Counted from the stretch's first letter, positions 44,935 to 56,106 are shown. The stretch: 64,000 bases of DNA from Meconema thalassinum (GCA_946902985.2 OX336395.1:14238708-14302707), one strand, 5' to 3'. Program-made: numbers and translations. The notes: generated by a model from the letters alone, not told the origin.

Positions 44935-45005
44935 TACTGACTCTCCGAGTTCCTTCATCTTCTGTCATCCGGGGCTGGTAATTGTCCCTGACTGGATCGG
45001 TCACA

Positions 45006-45013
45006 TCTCTCCC
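45006..45013 (-). promoter_or_regulatory. Polypurine tract (plus-strand primer)
   Basis: On the minus strand GGGAGAGA ends exactly where the 3' LTR begins with TGTGACC. A purine run in this position is the standard primer for second-strand synthesis in LTR elements. Confidence 0.7.
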
Positions 45014-45108
45014 GCGGCCTTCAAAATATAAGCGGTGGGAACATAGCTTATGTTTTTCCTCAAGTGATGCATGTGAACGATCTTTTCCAGTCATCTCCTC
45101 AATGCTGA

Positions 45109-45969
45109 CTAACGGGCTTGCCGGTGATACTTCCGCAGATTCGCAGCATTGAAATTCCCAACAAGTGCATTCGTGACGTTGTCAACCACCCTATAGCAAT
45201 TGTTGTCCATCACTCTGGCAACCCTATGGGGTCCCGAAAATGGGCGTGCAAATTTCCCATACACTCTGAGTGGTAAGTTTGATGACGTGGGTTTTCGAAT
45301 CAGCACTAGGTCATTGACTCGAAGTGGCTCGCGAAAACGGCGGCCAGCCTTCCTTCTCTCCCGTTTCTGCGCCTGTAGCTGCATCCTCTCCCGAGCCAGT
45401 TCGTTTCTCCTTTGCACCGACGGCTCAATCTCTGGGGGTGCCTGTATAACAGCATGCCAAGGTCTACTTGGTTTTCGTCCATGGTGCAGAAGGCAAGGAA
45501 TTTGTCTGGTACTCTCATGTGTTGTAGAATTCAAGCAACGTTCAATTATGGGTACCACTTCCATCCATCGATGATGCTGTTCATGACAGTAAATCCGGCA
45601 GTACTTTCCAATCTCCGCATTTACTCTTTCAACAGGATTTCCTTCTGGGTATCTTATGGAGCTCAAGATATGCCTTATGCCGAGTCGTGCCATAGCTTCC
45701 TGAAATTCGGCGCTCGTGAACTGCGTTCCGTGATCGCTCAGAAGGAATTCTGGCTTCCCTGCAGTTGGAATCACGCCGGTTTCGATCCTGCGAATCACGT
45801 ATCGGGATGTTGCCTTCTGGATAGGGTGCAACATGACTAATTTGGTAAACACATCCATCGTCACCAAAATGTATTGGTTACCCCTGGTGGACCTCGGAAG
45901 GGGGCCATACAGGTCCGTAGCCATTAATTCCTTCGGACGAGTCGGTATCCTGAAATATCTCTTGAATTT
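45109..45969 (-). pseudogene. Integrase catalytic core and C-terminal part (pol remnant)
   Basis: The open frame runs from just after a TAG at 45970-45972 to 45109; the first ATG is at 45924. It shows the retroviral-type integrase core: D in ATDLYGPLP, D in LLSDHGTQF, and E in NPVERVN, 34 residues after the second D. A GPY/F-like segment (FSGPHRVARV) and a basic tail follow. The N-terminal HHCC zinc domain and all upstream pol domains are missing. Gag-frame sequence is fused directly in front in another frame, so the junction of the internal deletion lies near 45.96-46.0 kb. The enzyme would join cDNA ends to target DNA. The catalytic triad is intact, but without the zinc domain and a start context, activity is doubtful. 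Confidence 0.88.
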
Positions 45970-47969
45970 CTATCAGTTCGGGAGGACCAAGGTTTGAGGA
46001 ATTTCTTAATTTGAAGTTTTTTTTGTTGATCTGACCGACTTGTGTCAGGTGGTCGGTCAGCTTCCCCCGGTGGTGCGGCTGGATTACTCCGTAATTGTTG
46101 TAAATATTCCTGGCTCTCTCGATGTCTTTCCGTATAGCTCGGCCGCGACCCCTGCGAACGAGAATCCCTATAGGCATTCTGTCTTTGATAATATTGATTT
46201 GACTGCCTTCGTTGATATTCACCATATCGTCCCTTCGTATTGTTGAATCGGGATCTCCTACGTTCTTCATACGGTTTATTCCTCCATCTGGGTCGCTCGT
46301 CTGTTCCACCGTAGCTCCTATCTCGGCTCCGATAGTACCCCGTGTCCCTTGGCCTGTCCGTCTCCCGCGGCGTTCGCTCTTCCGTCTGCGCAATTTTGTC
46401 AATCACGACCGTGTTCACATCTCTATTTTCCTGTCGTCCGGACCTCGCCTGTAACTGTGCGCTAGTGTGGTCCAGTTTTCGAAGAATCTCTTCACATCCC
46501 TCTAAAGTCTCGGCTCCTGACGCTATTACACTCTTCTGGACCTCTACAGGTAACTGTCGAATAATGGCTTGGACCAATTCGTCCTCCGGCACTGGTGGAG
46601 TCAAATACTGCAGCCTGGCGAGTTGCGACGCGAAGTACCCCGCGTACCTAGTCGGATTGGATGTCGCATACCGTTTAGCGTATAGTTCCGCCCGTATGTT
46701 CAATTGTTCTTCAGGGCTCCAAAAACGTTTGATTAATAATCGTTCGAACTCATCCGTGCTCGTGAACGTGTATCGAAATGCGCGAAACCAAGTTAATGCC
46801 GTCGATTCCAGGGACCTCTCAATAACTCTTAGTTCCCTCTCACGTGGTATCTTATTCTCCGCTATGTATTCACGGACCTCCCTCATAAATTAGATAGGTG
46901 TGACGTTATTAGTCCCATTGTTCCCCGAGAATTTCCTCGGCTGGTGGTCTATACTTCTAATGATAGTTAGGTGTCCCGCGGGATTTGTACTCCGTATTCT
47001 CGGCGTTGCATCTACCTCACCCGCCTTTCTAGAAAATGGGGCGTTTTCACTTTACGTCCCGTTAAGATGTGGCGTGGTTTCAATTTCGGACCATCTAACC
47101 CTTTCTGACTCCGATTTGTCTTTTATCTGCGTCATTTCCGCCTCTAAGTTGCCTAATCGAGTGAGTTGCCTTCCCTGTTGAATAATGATCTTCTCCTCCA
47201 ACTCAACAATGGAAGTGTGGATAGATTCTCTCACATGTTCGATTAATGTCGTTTGTGAATGAGTGATTTTCCTGTCATACGTGTCCTGGAATGATTCAAC
47301 CTGTATCTGCATGTTGTTCACGTCCTTCGCAACCTCTTCTTTCCAACCTGACACGTCCTGTTTCAACTTATCCAGGGTTTCCTCGCTAGACTGACCAATT
47401 TGCTCAATTTTGGCCGTCAAATCTTGTCCCATGCATTTAATATTACTGTTCAACTTCTCCTCAAGTCCTTCAATATTCCCCCGAAGCGAACTCTGAGTAT
47501 CCCTGATTTGCCGTGCCATAGAATCTTTGAGCTCCGCAGTGAGCACTTGGAATGTAGTTTCTACCTTTTTATCGAATAGATTAATCTTATTGTCTATAGC
47601 CTTTCCTGATAGCCTAAGATTACGTTCTACAGCATCAATGTTTTTCTGCAAATGAGATTCTAAACTCTTAAGATTAGATCCCATGACTTCTAATAAGTCG
47701 GTTCTGAGACCATCAACTTTATCACTAACATCCTTTTTTATTCCTGCTACCTGAATACCGACACCCTCTTGTGTCCTCTGTACCTCTGCTACCTGAATGC
47801 CGACACTCTCTTGTGCCGTCCATAAGCGATCCATATCGCTCTTCATGTTTGTTTTAATTGACCCAACACTATCCTTAACATTATTAATTTCAGTGGTTAG
47901 ACCAGTTAATCCAACTTGGATTTGTTTTAATATATCAGCAATATTTTCTGTGGTTACTACTTGTGACAT
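45924..47969 (-). pseudogene. gag, interrupted by two in-frame stop codons
   Basis: The first ATG of the frame is at 47969. About 305 codons follow, rich in heptad-like hydrophobic spacing and charged residues, so probably a long coiled coil. A TAA at 47052-47054 ends this part. The same frame continues for 53 codons to a second TAA at 46890-46892, then opens again at 46886 for 320 codons. That second part begins with a capsid-like segment (TALTWFRAF, PEEQLNIRAELYAKR), followed by an Arg/Tyr/Ser/Gln-rich basic region that would bind RNA. No CCHC zinc knuckle is present. Both stops lie in one continuous frame, so this is one gag gene broken by point mutations. The capsid start lies across the second stop. 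Confidence 0.82.
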
Positions 47970-48238
47970 CTTACAATACAACTTAAATATAGGGGCCTAC
48001 AGGGGAATGTAGGTCGTCGAGTATAGCCATAACCTGAGATCGTGTACTAACCCTGTCAAATGGTTCACTAAAGGCTCAGTGTGATACGAGGTTAATTTTA
48101 CACAAGAATTACACATGGCAAGTATCGCGCTCCCATCAAAGGCACGAATCTGACCACACAGTATACTCCCATCACCACAACAAATGATTGAGTACAAAAA
48201 AAACATGCCCATGACGGAAACGAAACACACCATCGTCG
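47970..48238 (-). other. 5' leader of the retrotransposon
   Basis: This is non-coding sequence between the primer-binding region and gag. It contains an 18-base segment (48029-48046) whose reverse complement, TACACGATCTCAGGTTAT, occurs exactly in both LTRs at 43688-43705 and 49943-49960. A packaging signal would be expected in this region, but none can be recognised by eye. Confidence 0.6.
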
Positions 48239-48265
48239 TCGAGCCCAACACGTTGGCGGCGCCCA
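48239..48265 (-). promoter_or_regulatory. tRNA-Lys-like primer-binding site, degenerate
   Basis: Read on the minus strand, TGGgCGCCgcCAACGTGttGGGCTCGA can be aligned with the complement of a tRNA-Lys 3' end (TGGCGCCCAACGTGGGGC...) if the lower-case bases are treated as insertions. It starts about 18 bases inside the LTR boundary, behind a run of G, instead of abutting it. Either the site is mutated or the true site differs. Confidence 0.4.
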
Positions 48266-48268
48266 CTT

Positions 48269-48283
48269 CCCCCCCCCCCCCCC
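48269..48283. repeat. 15-base C homopolymer at the LTR-interior boundary
   Basis: Fifteen consecutive C (G on the element strand) lie between the 5' LTR end and the primer-binding-like segment. Homopolymer length is error-prone in long-read assembly. Confidence 0.9.
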
Positions 48284-51260
48284 TGTGCCCGTTTCTCCAA
48301 TGGGACAGGCGATCACCCGACTAGCATCCCGGCCCCATTAGAAGAAACAGCCAAGGGAGTGGGTACAAAAAAAAAATTAGGGCGTGAATCTTGGTCCATA
48401 CAGACAAGACTAAAAGAAAAGCTCCAGTGAGCTAGAGACAAAGGGTCTCGGGTCGTTTACGGGTTGGGATGGTAAATAGACTGAACCAGGATTCACAAGC
48501 AAAACCCTAACTTGAATTGACAAACAGAAAAGAAAGTAAAAGCCCTCGTAAAATCACATCTGCTCCTTTATTGGCCAAAGGATAAATAAATATGCAACCT
48601 GCCTATCACGCACGAGTATAATGTTATGGTGGGACAAAGTCCGGAAAAGAAATAAAGTTCATAGTCCCTAAACAAAGAAAAGAAAATTACGCTTATTCAA
48701 ACTCGTGGGTGTCCTCTCTTAAAGTTCCGACAGGGAGATCGTCTTTCAAAAAGCTAAATTAACCATAATTTATCGGTGCACACGCATGTAAACATCACTA
48801 GCCACTCAACACAAAGTTCACCTGCGGCAAAAAAAACTCTAAGAAAATATCGAATATCTACGTAAATTACAACTGTCTACCCTTATACAGTAATGGACGG
48901 ATCTCCTCTATCGAACTGCAAATGAATAATTAAAGAGCATCATGTTACATCAAATAGCACTCAAACATCGACTCAGCTTCACATACTATGACATTTCAAC
49001 ATTTAATTATAACCTATCATAAATTATTAACACACCCAGATTGTGCTTACATATTTACACTACTAATTCTTATTATTATTGCTAATTTATCTTCCTCTTT
49101 CCAACAACCTTGATCCGCATGGTCATATTTGTCCTTGTAATTAAATTATAGCATTGTCAAATGTTTATGAAAGGTTAAGAACCTCGCAATAAGGCGCCCT
49201 AGCGTATTTCATACTCACATAACCAACATTTAATCGTAACCCTTCCGCCGAACACTCTGTGTGAAGATCCAAACAACCTGACTGTCGAGCGCACCATCAA
49301 TTACACCCCTGCGCTATTCAATACAATTCATCAATGAACGTGGCACGTTCGTCAAGAGGACCCTGTCCTTACAACTACAATTCCACGGATATCCGTCGCC
49401 CCGTGAATAATCTCGTCACATTTTGACGGAATAATACCATATCTAATTACCACATAATTATCACACAAACTTTACACAACATCATTACAAAATAAATCAG
49501 GCATTATCAGCATGTCTCAAGAACCCACACTAACAGAGCGTATCAACTTTATCGGGACCACGAGGTCGTATGATAATATGGCATCCTATCCAAGGAACCT
49601 TATTCGGCAATCTTCAACCATATTCATTGCTATAAAAATCTGTTCATTCCGTGACAAACCTTTCAGAATAGAATTCGAATAATGACCTCTGAAATCGACG
49701 TGCTAGGATCTCCCAGCAAAATGAGCATCTCTTATTATGGTTACCCAATTTCAAATTATTATTATTATTATTATGACTCAGAGAATAAATACATGTCTTA
49801 CTCCTACCATTGATGCTGTAAATTTATATAGGTCAAATGACCCGAGAAGAAAGACAAAAAAACATCTGCACGACCCTATGAAAAGAAAAAAAAATGATAC
49901 TCTTATTCAATCTGGAATAAATTATTATAAAGGGCGTTAAGTTACACGATCTCAGGTTATCTCATTTCATGGCTATTCGAGGTAGAAGTTCTCTTCTTTC
50001 TGATGAACAAGGATGGAAAGGAAACGTCTTACTTTATATCTGGCGTCCTCGGAAATCCATGGCGTCGGCGTCGTCATCGTCTGCGGCGTCAGGGCGGCGG
50101 CGTCCCTCCAGCGTCCCCGCGATGTGGTCTCCCAGCGTACTGGTAGAGGTATCCGCCTCTGGCAACTCCCGATCTCCTGGCGACGCCCATGTCTGCCCAC
50201 AGGTTGTCCCCCGTCACCTTCATCAGCGCCGTGGCCCGACGTCCCTACCATGGTCCACTCGTCCACCTCGTTGAGACCGTTCATCCCATTATGGCCCCTT
50301 AGCAGTTCAGTGCAGCATAATTCGCGTGTTAATATGCATGTTGATGCCCAGAATATGTGAGTCCATGGCTATTAAGTTCATGCTGCCATGCGGCAATATT
50401 ACACCTCACTATATCAGAGCACTTCCATGCTCGCACACTAAAGCGTCTAGTTCCTGGTTCACTTGAGTTATATGTTTTCACTTCCTTTAGCCCGGTGACA
50501 CACTTCCTTCCACGAGGAGCTATTTCGAGCTGGCCTTGACCGACATATCAAGTTGCCTGCGGCCCGTAGTCTTCCAACCCAAGATTAAAGTAGATGTGGC
50601 CTCCCTTACTGCGTTTTCACTACGTGTCTTAAAACGCCGTACTGCTATGCTATTTCCGAATGGATGCCAGTTAAAATATAGGGCCTCGCGATAATGTTTC
50701 GCCTCGACTATCCTTATATAGTTCTTCCCCTGATACTCGTAAATTTAAACACCTCATGGTATCAATCTTTAATGAACATAAATTGTCGGCATAAACTGAC
50801 TTCCTTTATCAGTTCTAACTATTTCCTCACACACTAGCGAGTCCGAAATCGCCTTGAAATTCACACTGTTCGACCAACAAACTGACATATTTCACTGTAA
50901 AAAAAACTCACTGGCAATATATGCACGCTAGTTTCAGGCTTCATGGCCTGCTGGTTACTCACAAAAAACCATTCAAGTTCCCGATATAAAAATCACTGTC
51001 TACATGACATGGGCTAATCTTCCGTGCTCCGCTGTGTGACATTCTCGTCCACGCACTACTGACTCACATACTGCTAACTCACATACTAAGCATTCCGGAA
51101 CTCCGTCCTTCTTCGAGAAAAAGAAAGTGGGAGGGGTTGGAACCTTCTGGAGCATTCCCCTGCTCTCGCCGCGTCATGCCATGACGTCATACTGACTCTC
51201 CGAGTTCCTTCATCTTCTGTCATCCGGGGCTGGTAATTGACCCTGACTGGATCGGTCACA
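48284..51260 (-). repeat. 5' LTR (element orientation), 2977 bp
   Basis: This is the promoter-side LTR of the minus-strand element. It is nearly identical to 42030-45005, with an offset of 6255 after a one-base A-run difference. It ends at 51260 against satellite sequence. The GC-rich stretch lies at about 50045-50285. Confidence 0.95.
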
Positions 51261-51264
51261 GTAC
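51261..51264. repeat. Target-site duplication GTAC (right)
   Basis: GTAC directly follows the LTR end GGTCACA. In the paralogous empty site at 35209-35212 GTAC occurs once, which proves duplication on insertion. Confidence 0.9.
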
Positions 51265-54200
51265 TCTGCACTAAATGTGCTCGGACAATAAAGGGTAGCA
51301 GCGGCCATACAGCATATATAGAACAGAGTATGTACTCTGCACAAAATGTGCTCGGACAATAAAGGGTAGCGGCGGCCATAGAGCATATATAGAACAGAGT
51401 ATGTACTCTGCACAAAAAGTGCTCGGACAATAAAGGGTAGCAGCGGCCATACAGCATATATAGAACAGAGTATGTACTCTGCACAAAATGTGCTCGGACA
51501 ATAAAGGGTAGCAGCGGCCATACAGCATATATAGAACAGAGTATGTACTCTGCACAAAATGTGCTCGGACAATAAAGGGTAGCGGCGGCCATAGAGCATA
51601 TATAGAACAGAGTATGTACTCTGCACAAAAAGTGCTCGGACAATAAAGGGTAGCAGCGGCCATACAGCATATATAGAACAGAGTATGTACTCTGCACAAA
51701 ATGTGCTTGGACAATAAAGGGTAGCAGCGGCCATACAGCATATATAGAACAGAGTATGTACTCTGCACAAAATGTGCTCGGACAATAAAGGGTAGCGGCG
51801 GCCATAGAGCATATATAGAACAGAGTATGTACTCTGCACAAAATGTGCTCGGACAATAAAGGGTAGCGGCGGCCATACAGCATATATAGAACAGAGTATG
51901 TACTCTGCACAAAATGTGCTCGGACAATAAAGGGTAGCGGCGGCCATAGAGCATATATAGAACAGAGTATGTACTCTGCACAAAAAGTGCTCGGACAATA
52001 AAGGGTAGCAGCGGCCATACAGCATATATAGAACAGAGTATGTACTCTGCACAAAATGTGCTCGGACAATAAAGGGTAGCGGCGGCCATAGAGCATATAT
52101 AGAACAGAGTATGTACTCTGCACAAAATGTGCTCGGACAATAAAGGGTAGCAGTGGCCATACAGCATATATAGAACAGAGTATGTACTCTGCACAAAATG
52201 TGCTCGGACAATAAAGGGTAGCGGCGGCCATAGAGCATATATAGAACAGAGTATGTACTCTGTACTAAAAGTGCTCGGACAATAAAGGGTAGCGGCGGCC
52301 ATAGAGCATATATAGAACAGAGTATGTACTCTGTACTAAAAGTGCTCGGACAATAAAGGGTAGCAGTGGCCATATAGCATATATAGAACAGAGTATGTAC
52401 TCTGCACAAAATGTGCTCGGACAATAAAGGGTAGCAGCGGCCATAGAGCATATATAGAACAGAGTATGTACTCTGCACTAAAAGTGCTCGGACAATAAAG
52501 GGTAGCAGTGGCCATACAGCATATATAGAACAGAGTATGTACTCTGCACAAAAAGTGCTCGGACAATAAAGGGTAGCGGCGGCCATACAGCATATATAGA
52601 ACAGAGTATGTACTCTGTACTAAAAGTGCTCGGACAATAAAGGGTAGCAGCGGCCATAGAGCATATATAGAACAGAGTATGTACTCTGCACTAAAAGTGC
52701 TCGGACAATAAAGGGTAGCGGCGGCCATACAGCATATATAGAACAGAGTATGTACTCTGCACTAAAAGTGCTCGGACAATAAAGGGTAGCAGCGGCCATA
52801 GAGCATATATAGAACAGAGTATGTACTCTGCACAAAATGTGCTCGGACAATAAAGGGTAGCAGTGGCCATACAGCATATATAGAACAGAGTATGTACTCT
52901 GCACAAAATGTGCTCGGACAATAAAGGGTAGCAGTGGCCATACAGCATATATAGAACAGAGTATGTACTCTGCACAAAATGTGCTCGGACAGTAAAGGGT
53001 AGCGGCGGCCATAGAGCATATATAGAACAGAGTATGTACTCTGTACTAAAAGTGCTCGGACAATAAAGGGTAGCAGCGGCCATACAGCATATATAGAACA
53101 GAGTATGTACTCTGCACTAAAAGTGCTCGGACAATAAAGGGTAGCAGCGGCCATAGAGCATATATAGAACAGAGTATGTACTCTGCACAAAATGTGCTCG
53201 GACAATAAAGGGTAGCAGTGGCCATACAGCATATATAGAACAGAGTATGTACTCTGCACAAAATGTGCTCGGACAATAAAGGGTAGCAGTGGCCATACAG
53301 CATATATAGAACAGAGTATGTACTCTGCACAAAATGTGCTCGGACAATAAAGGGTTGCGGCGGCCATAGAGCATATACAGAACAGAGTATGTACTCTGTA
53401 CTAAAAGTGCTCGGACAATAAAGGGTAGCAGCGGCCATACAGCATATATAGAACAGAGTATGTACTCTGCACTAAAAGTGCTCGGACAATAAAGGGTAGC
53501 AGCGGCCATACAGCATATATAGAACAGAGTATGTACTCGGTACTAAAAGTGCTCGGACAATAAAGGGTAGCAGTGGCCATACAGCATATATAGAACAGAG
53601 TATGTACTCTGCACAAAATGTGCTCGGACAATAAAGGGTAGCATTGGCCATACAGCATATATAGAACAGAGTATGTACTCTGCACAAAATGTGCTCGGAC
53701 AATAAAGGGTAGCGGCGGCCATAGAGCATATATAGAACAGAGTATGTACTCTGTACTAAAAGTGCTCGGACAATAAAGGGTAGCAGTGGCCATAGAGCAT
53801 ATATAGAACAGAGTATGTACTCTGCACAAAAAGTGCTCGGACAATAAAGGGTAGCAGCGGCCATAGAGCATATATAGAACAGAGTATGTACACTGTACTA
53901 AAAGTGCTCGGACAATAAAGGGTAGCAGCGGCCATAGAGCATATATAGAACAGAGTATGTACTCTGTACTAAAAGTGCTCGGACAATAAAGGGTAGCAGT
54001 GGCCATAGAGCATATATAGAACAGAGTATGTACTCTGCACAAAATGTGCTCGGACAATAAAGGGTAGCGGCGGCCATAGAGCATATATAGAACAGAGTAT
54101 GTACTCTGTACTAAAAGTGCTCGGACAATAAAGGGTAGCAGTGGCCATAGAGCATATATAGAACAGAGTATGTACTCTGTACTAAAAGTGCTCGGACAAT

Positions 54201-54323
54201 AAAGGGTAGCAGCGGCCATAGAGCATATATGGAACAGAGTATGTACTCTGCACTAAAAGTGCTCGGACAATAAAGGGTAGCAGCGGCCATAGAGCATATA
54301 TAGAACAGAGTATGTACTCTGTA
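51261..54323. repeat. 71-bp satellite array, distal block (about 43 units)
   Basis: The same 71-bp satellite resumes immediately after the LTR element, starting with gtactctgcac, and ends at ctctgta where the viral element begins. The order of unit variants closely follows that of 35.2-38.3 kb (offsets about 16.05 then 15.98 kb, so one unit of length difference). Joining the two flanks of the LTR element recreates the unit order seen around 35.0-35.3 kb, so the two satellite blocks were one array before the insertion. Confidence 0.97.
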
Positions 54324-54916
54324 AGTAGGGGGGTAAGGCGGTTTCCAACGAGTGTCATGGCCGCCGCGTTAGTCCAAGCCAATATCTCGCGAACCCATGG
54401 TCGGATGTTGACATATGAGGTGTCGTTGAACTCGAGCTGACGTCCTCGTTCCTATTGACCATGTATTATATTTTTCAAAAATTCTTTGAATTTTTTCGTT
54501 TTTGAAAATAGGCTATAGCTTGAAAACGAAACAGGATAGAACGTTGTGCCATGGCTGAAACGAATGGTCTTTATGACCTTTATTTTTTTTAATAAAACTT
54601 TTTTATTTTTTATATTTTTTTTGAAAACACTCGAATTTTGAAAATCCTATATTTTGGAAACTAGGAACTCTACAAAAAAAATTGTTTAACGTAAATCAAT
54701 GGTCCCTACCCCCTCTACCCCCAAAATAAATTTCAAGTCTCTAGGATGAAAACCTGCAGTAGTGGGATGATGACAGAGCTGCTTCCAAAAGCAAGTGGTG
54801 AGCCCCTGCGACCTTGGAATGGAAGGAGCCATGCTAGGAGGGCGTGCTTGGATTCGTTTTTTTCGTCTCGTTGTGCTCTTTACGGGAATGTCGGTGTCGA
54901 AAATGTGAAAATCTGG
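54324..54916. other. Terminal non-coding region of the viral element
   Basis: A GC-richer start is followed by a very A/T-rich stretch (54450-54680) and mixed sequence. It includes one diverged copy of the terminal block: tatctcgcgaacc at 54383, then gacgtcctc 56 bases later. No supportable gene. Part of a terminal inverted repeat is expected here, but the other end is not visible. Confidence 0.55.
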
Positions 54917-55370
54917 AAACACAGTCTTTTTGGGGTAAAAACGTGATTTTAGACTTTTTGCTATATTTCACGAACCAATAACGCTAGAGGCGTGTTCGAC
55001 AGGTCCAAGGACTCGGGGTAACGTCCTCTCTGCTATGGACTACTCGTTATAATTTTTAATAAAATTGGAAACTCGGTTTTGGGGTAAACACGTGTTTTTT
55101 GTGATTTTGTCGATATCTCACGAAGCAATAACGCTAGAGGCATGTACGATGGGTCCAAGGATTCGGACAGACGTCCTCTTTGCTATGAACTACTCGTTGT
55201 AATTAAAAAAAAAAAATTGGAAACGCGATTTTGGGGTAAACACGTGTTTTTTGTGATTTTTGCTGATATCTCACGAATCAATAACGCTAGAGACGTGTAC
55301 GAGGTGTCCTAGGACTCGGGCTAACGCCCCCTTTCAAATGTGGTAGATATTTTTTTCCAAAAAGATAATT
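54915..55370. repeat. Three tandem copies of a terminal block of about 152 bp
   Basis: Copies start with ggaaac at 54915, 55067 and 55219. Each runs through ggggtaaacacgtg, tatctcacgaa.caataacgctagag, (g)tccaaggactcgg and acgtcctc. The distance from tatctcacg to acgtcctc is 56 bases in all three (54964, 55114 and 55267 starts) and also in the isolated copy at 54383. Repeats of this kind are common in termini of linear DNA viruses. The conserved parts may be binding sites for a replication or integration protein; this is inference. Confidence 0.85.
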
Positions 55371-55832
55371 CACAAAGGGCCTAACGCCATACATGTTGAA
55401 ATAACGTTTTCTTTTTCTTTGCCTGTTTATAATGTCCATGAAGCGTGGCGGTTGAGAGAGACGATACGGCTGGGTGTGTGTGTGTTTCAACGAACCTGTC
55501 GCTGACCACGGTGGCTGTGTTCAATAGATCAATCGCTATTTCGACGGGTCGGTGTATGACAGAGCGAGGGTACGTTTTTTCACACGTTTTACCTTTAACG
55601 TGTAAACGGTGATGAGAACTTGGTTCTATGTTGGTCGAAGCGAGTACAGAAAACAAACTTACAGGAGGTGAAGGTCATTTGAGCTTATTGGAAGGCTCCG
55701 GTCTGACTTGAAAACAAGTGCAATGGAAAAAATGACCAAGACGCTTGAAGGTGAAATAATCTGACCATCGTGGTGGCAGGGGAGTGTGAAAGGCATGCAC
55801 ACACATTTGGGAAACCACATGTATGCTAAACC
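55371..55832. other. Non-coding stretch, nothing recognised
   Basis: Mixed-composition sequence with a short gtgtgtgtgtg run near 55475. Short open frames exist on the minus strand but show no family motif and no good start context. Confidence 0.5.
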
Positions 55833-56052
55833 AGTGACATCCTGTTTTGCTTCGTACGTGACAAAATGCAAGTTCATGTGAAATTTGATCTTCCACAGGT
55901 GTTCGCCTGGGTGTTATCTGTCCACGTGCGCGATAACTGTTAACAAGTCACATCCTGTTTTGCTTCGTACGTGACAAAATGCAAGTTCAGGTGAAATTTG
56001 ATCCGGCACAGGTGTTCGCCTGGGACGTTAGCTGTCCACGTGCACGATAAGA
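55833..56052. repeat. Tandem duplication with a 113-bp period
   Basis: The segment beginning agtgacatcctgttttgctt (55833) recurs as agtcacatcctgttttgctt (55946). Both copies run through cacaggtgttcgcctggg and tgtccacgtgc. The copies differ at several bases and by small indels. Confidence 0.9.
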
Positions 56053-56098
56053 GAATGTTCAAAGCGTGAAAAAAAAAGATTATACATGCAACGTAGCA

Positions 56099-56106
56099 TA
56101 TATAAA
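56099..56106 (+). promoter_or_regulatory. Candidate TATA box for the PolB transcript
   Basis: The sequence tatataaa lies about 590 bases upstream of the PolB ATG and just before the first putative leader exon. The position fits a spliced leader (next entry). Motif only. Confidence 0.35.

Larger units (their letters stand above)
42030..45005 (-). repeat. 3' LTR (element orientation), 2976 bp
   Basis: This is a direct repeat of 48284-51260, with ends TGTG and CACA. Compared by eye with the other LTR it differs at 8 bases (for example 42605, 43644, 43741, 44120) and by one A in the run near 42113. Nearly 3 kb is very long for this class. It is AT-rich except for a GC-rich stretch at about 43790-44030. 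Small open frames on both strands lie over that stretch, but none resembles a known protein and I do not call them genes. The rest of the LTR shows nothing recognisable beyond the sites listed separately. Confidence 0.95.
42030..51260 (-). mobile_element. Internally deleted Ty3/gypsy-type LTR retrotransposon in the satellite
   Basis: Two near-identical direct repeats (TGTG...CACA ends) bound a 3278-bp interior. A 4-bp direct repeat GTAC flanks the element in the satellite. The interior, read on the minus strand, has a tRNA-Lys-like primer-binding region, a broken gag, an integrase core and a purine-rich tract abutting the next LTR. No protease, reverse transcriptase or RNase H motifs are present between gag and integrase, so the copy cannot be autonomous. 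The LTRs differ at only about 8 positions plus one indel, so insertion was recent. Assignment to Ty3/gypsy rests on the integrase type, its GPY/F-like module and its place at the end of pol. Confidence 0.93.

Noticed and set aside
45200..46893. Plus-strand open frames over gag and integrase
   Set aside because: They are antisense shadows of the recognisable minus-strand gag and integrase sequences.
51086..52586. Open frames of 381 and 458 codons crossing the LTR end into satellite; also 41610-42062 and 54182-54382
   Set aside because: They fuse satellite translation with LTR or viral-terminus sequence across an insertion junction and cannot be ancestral genes.
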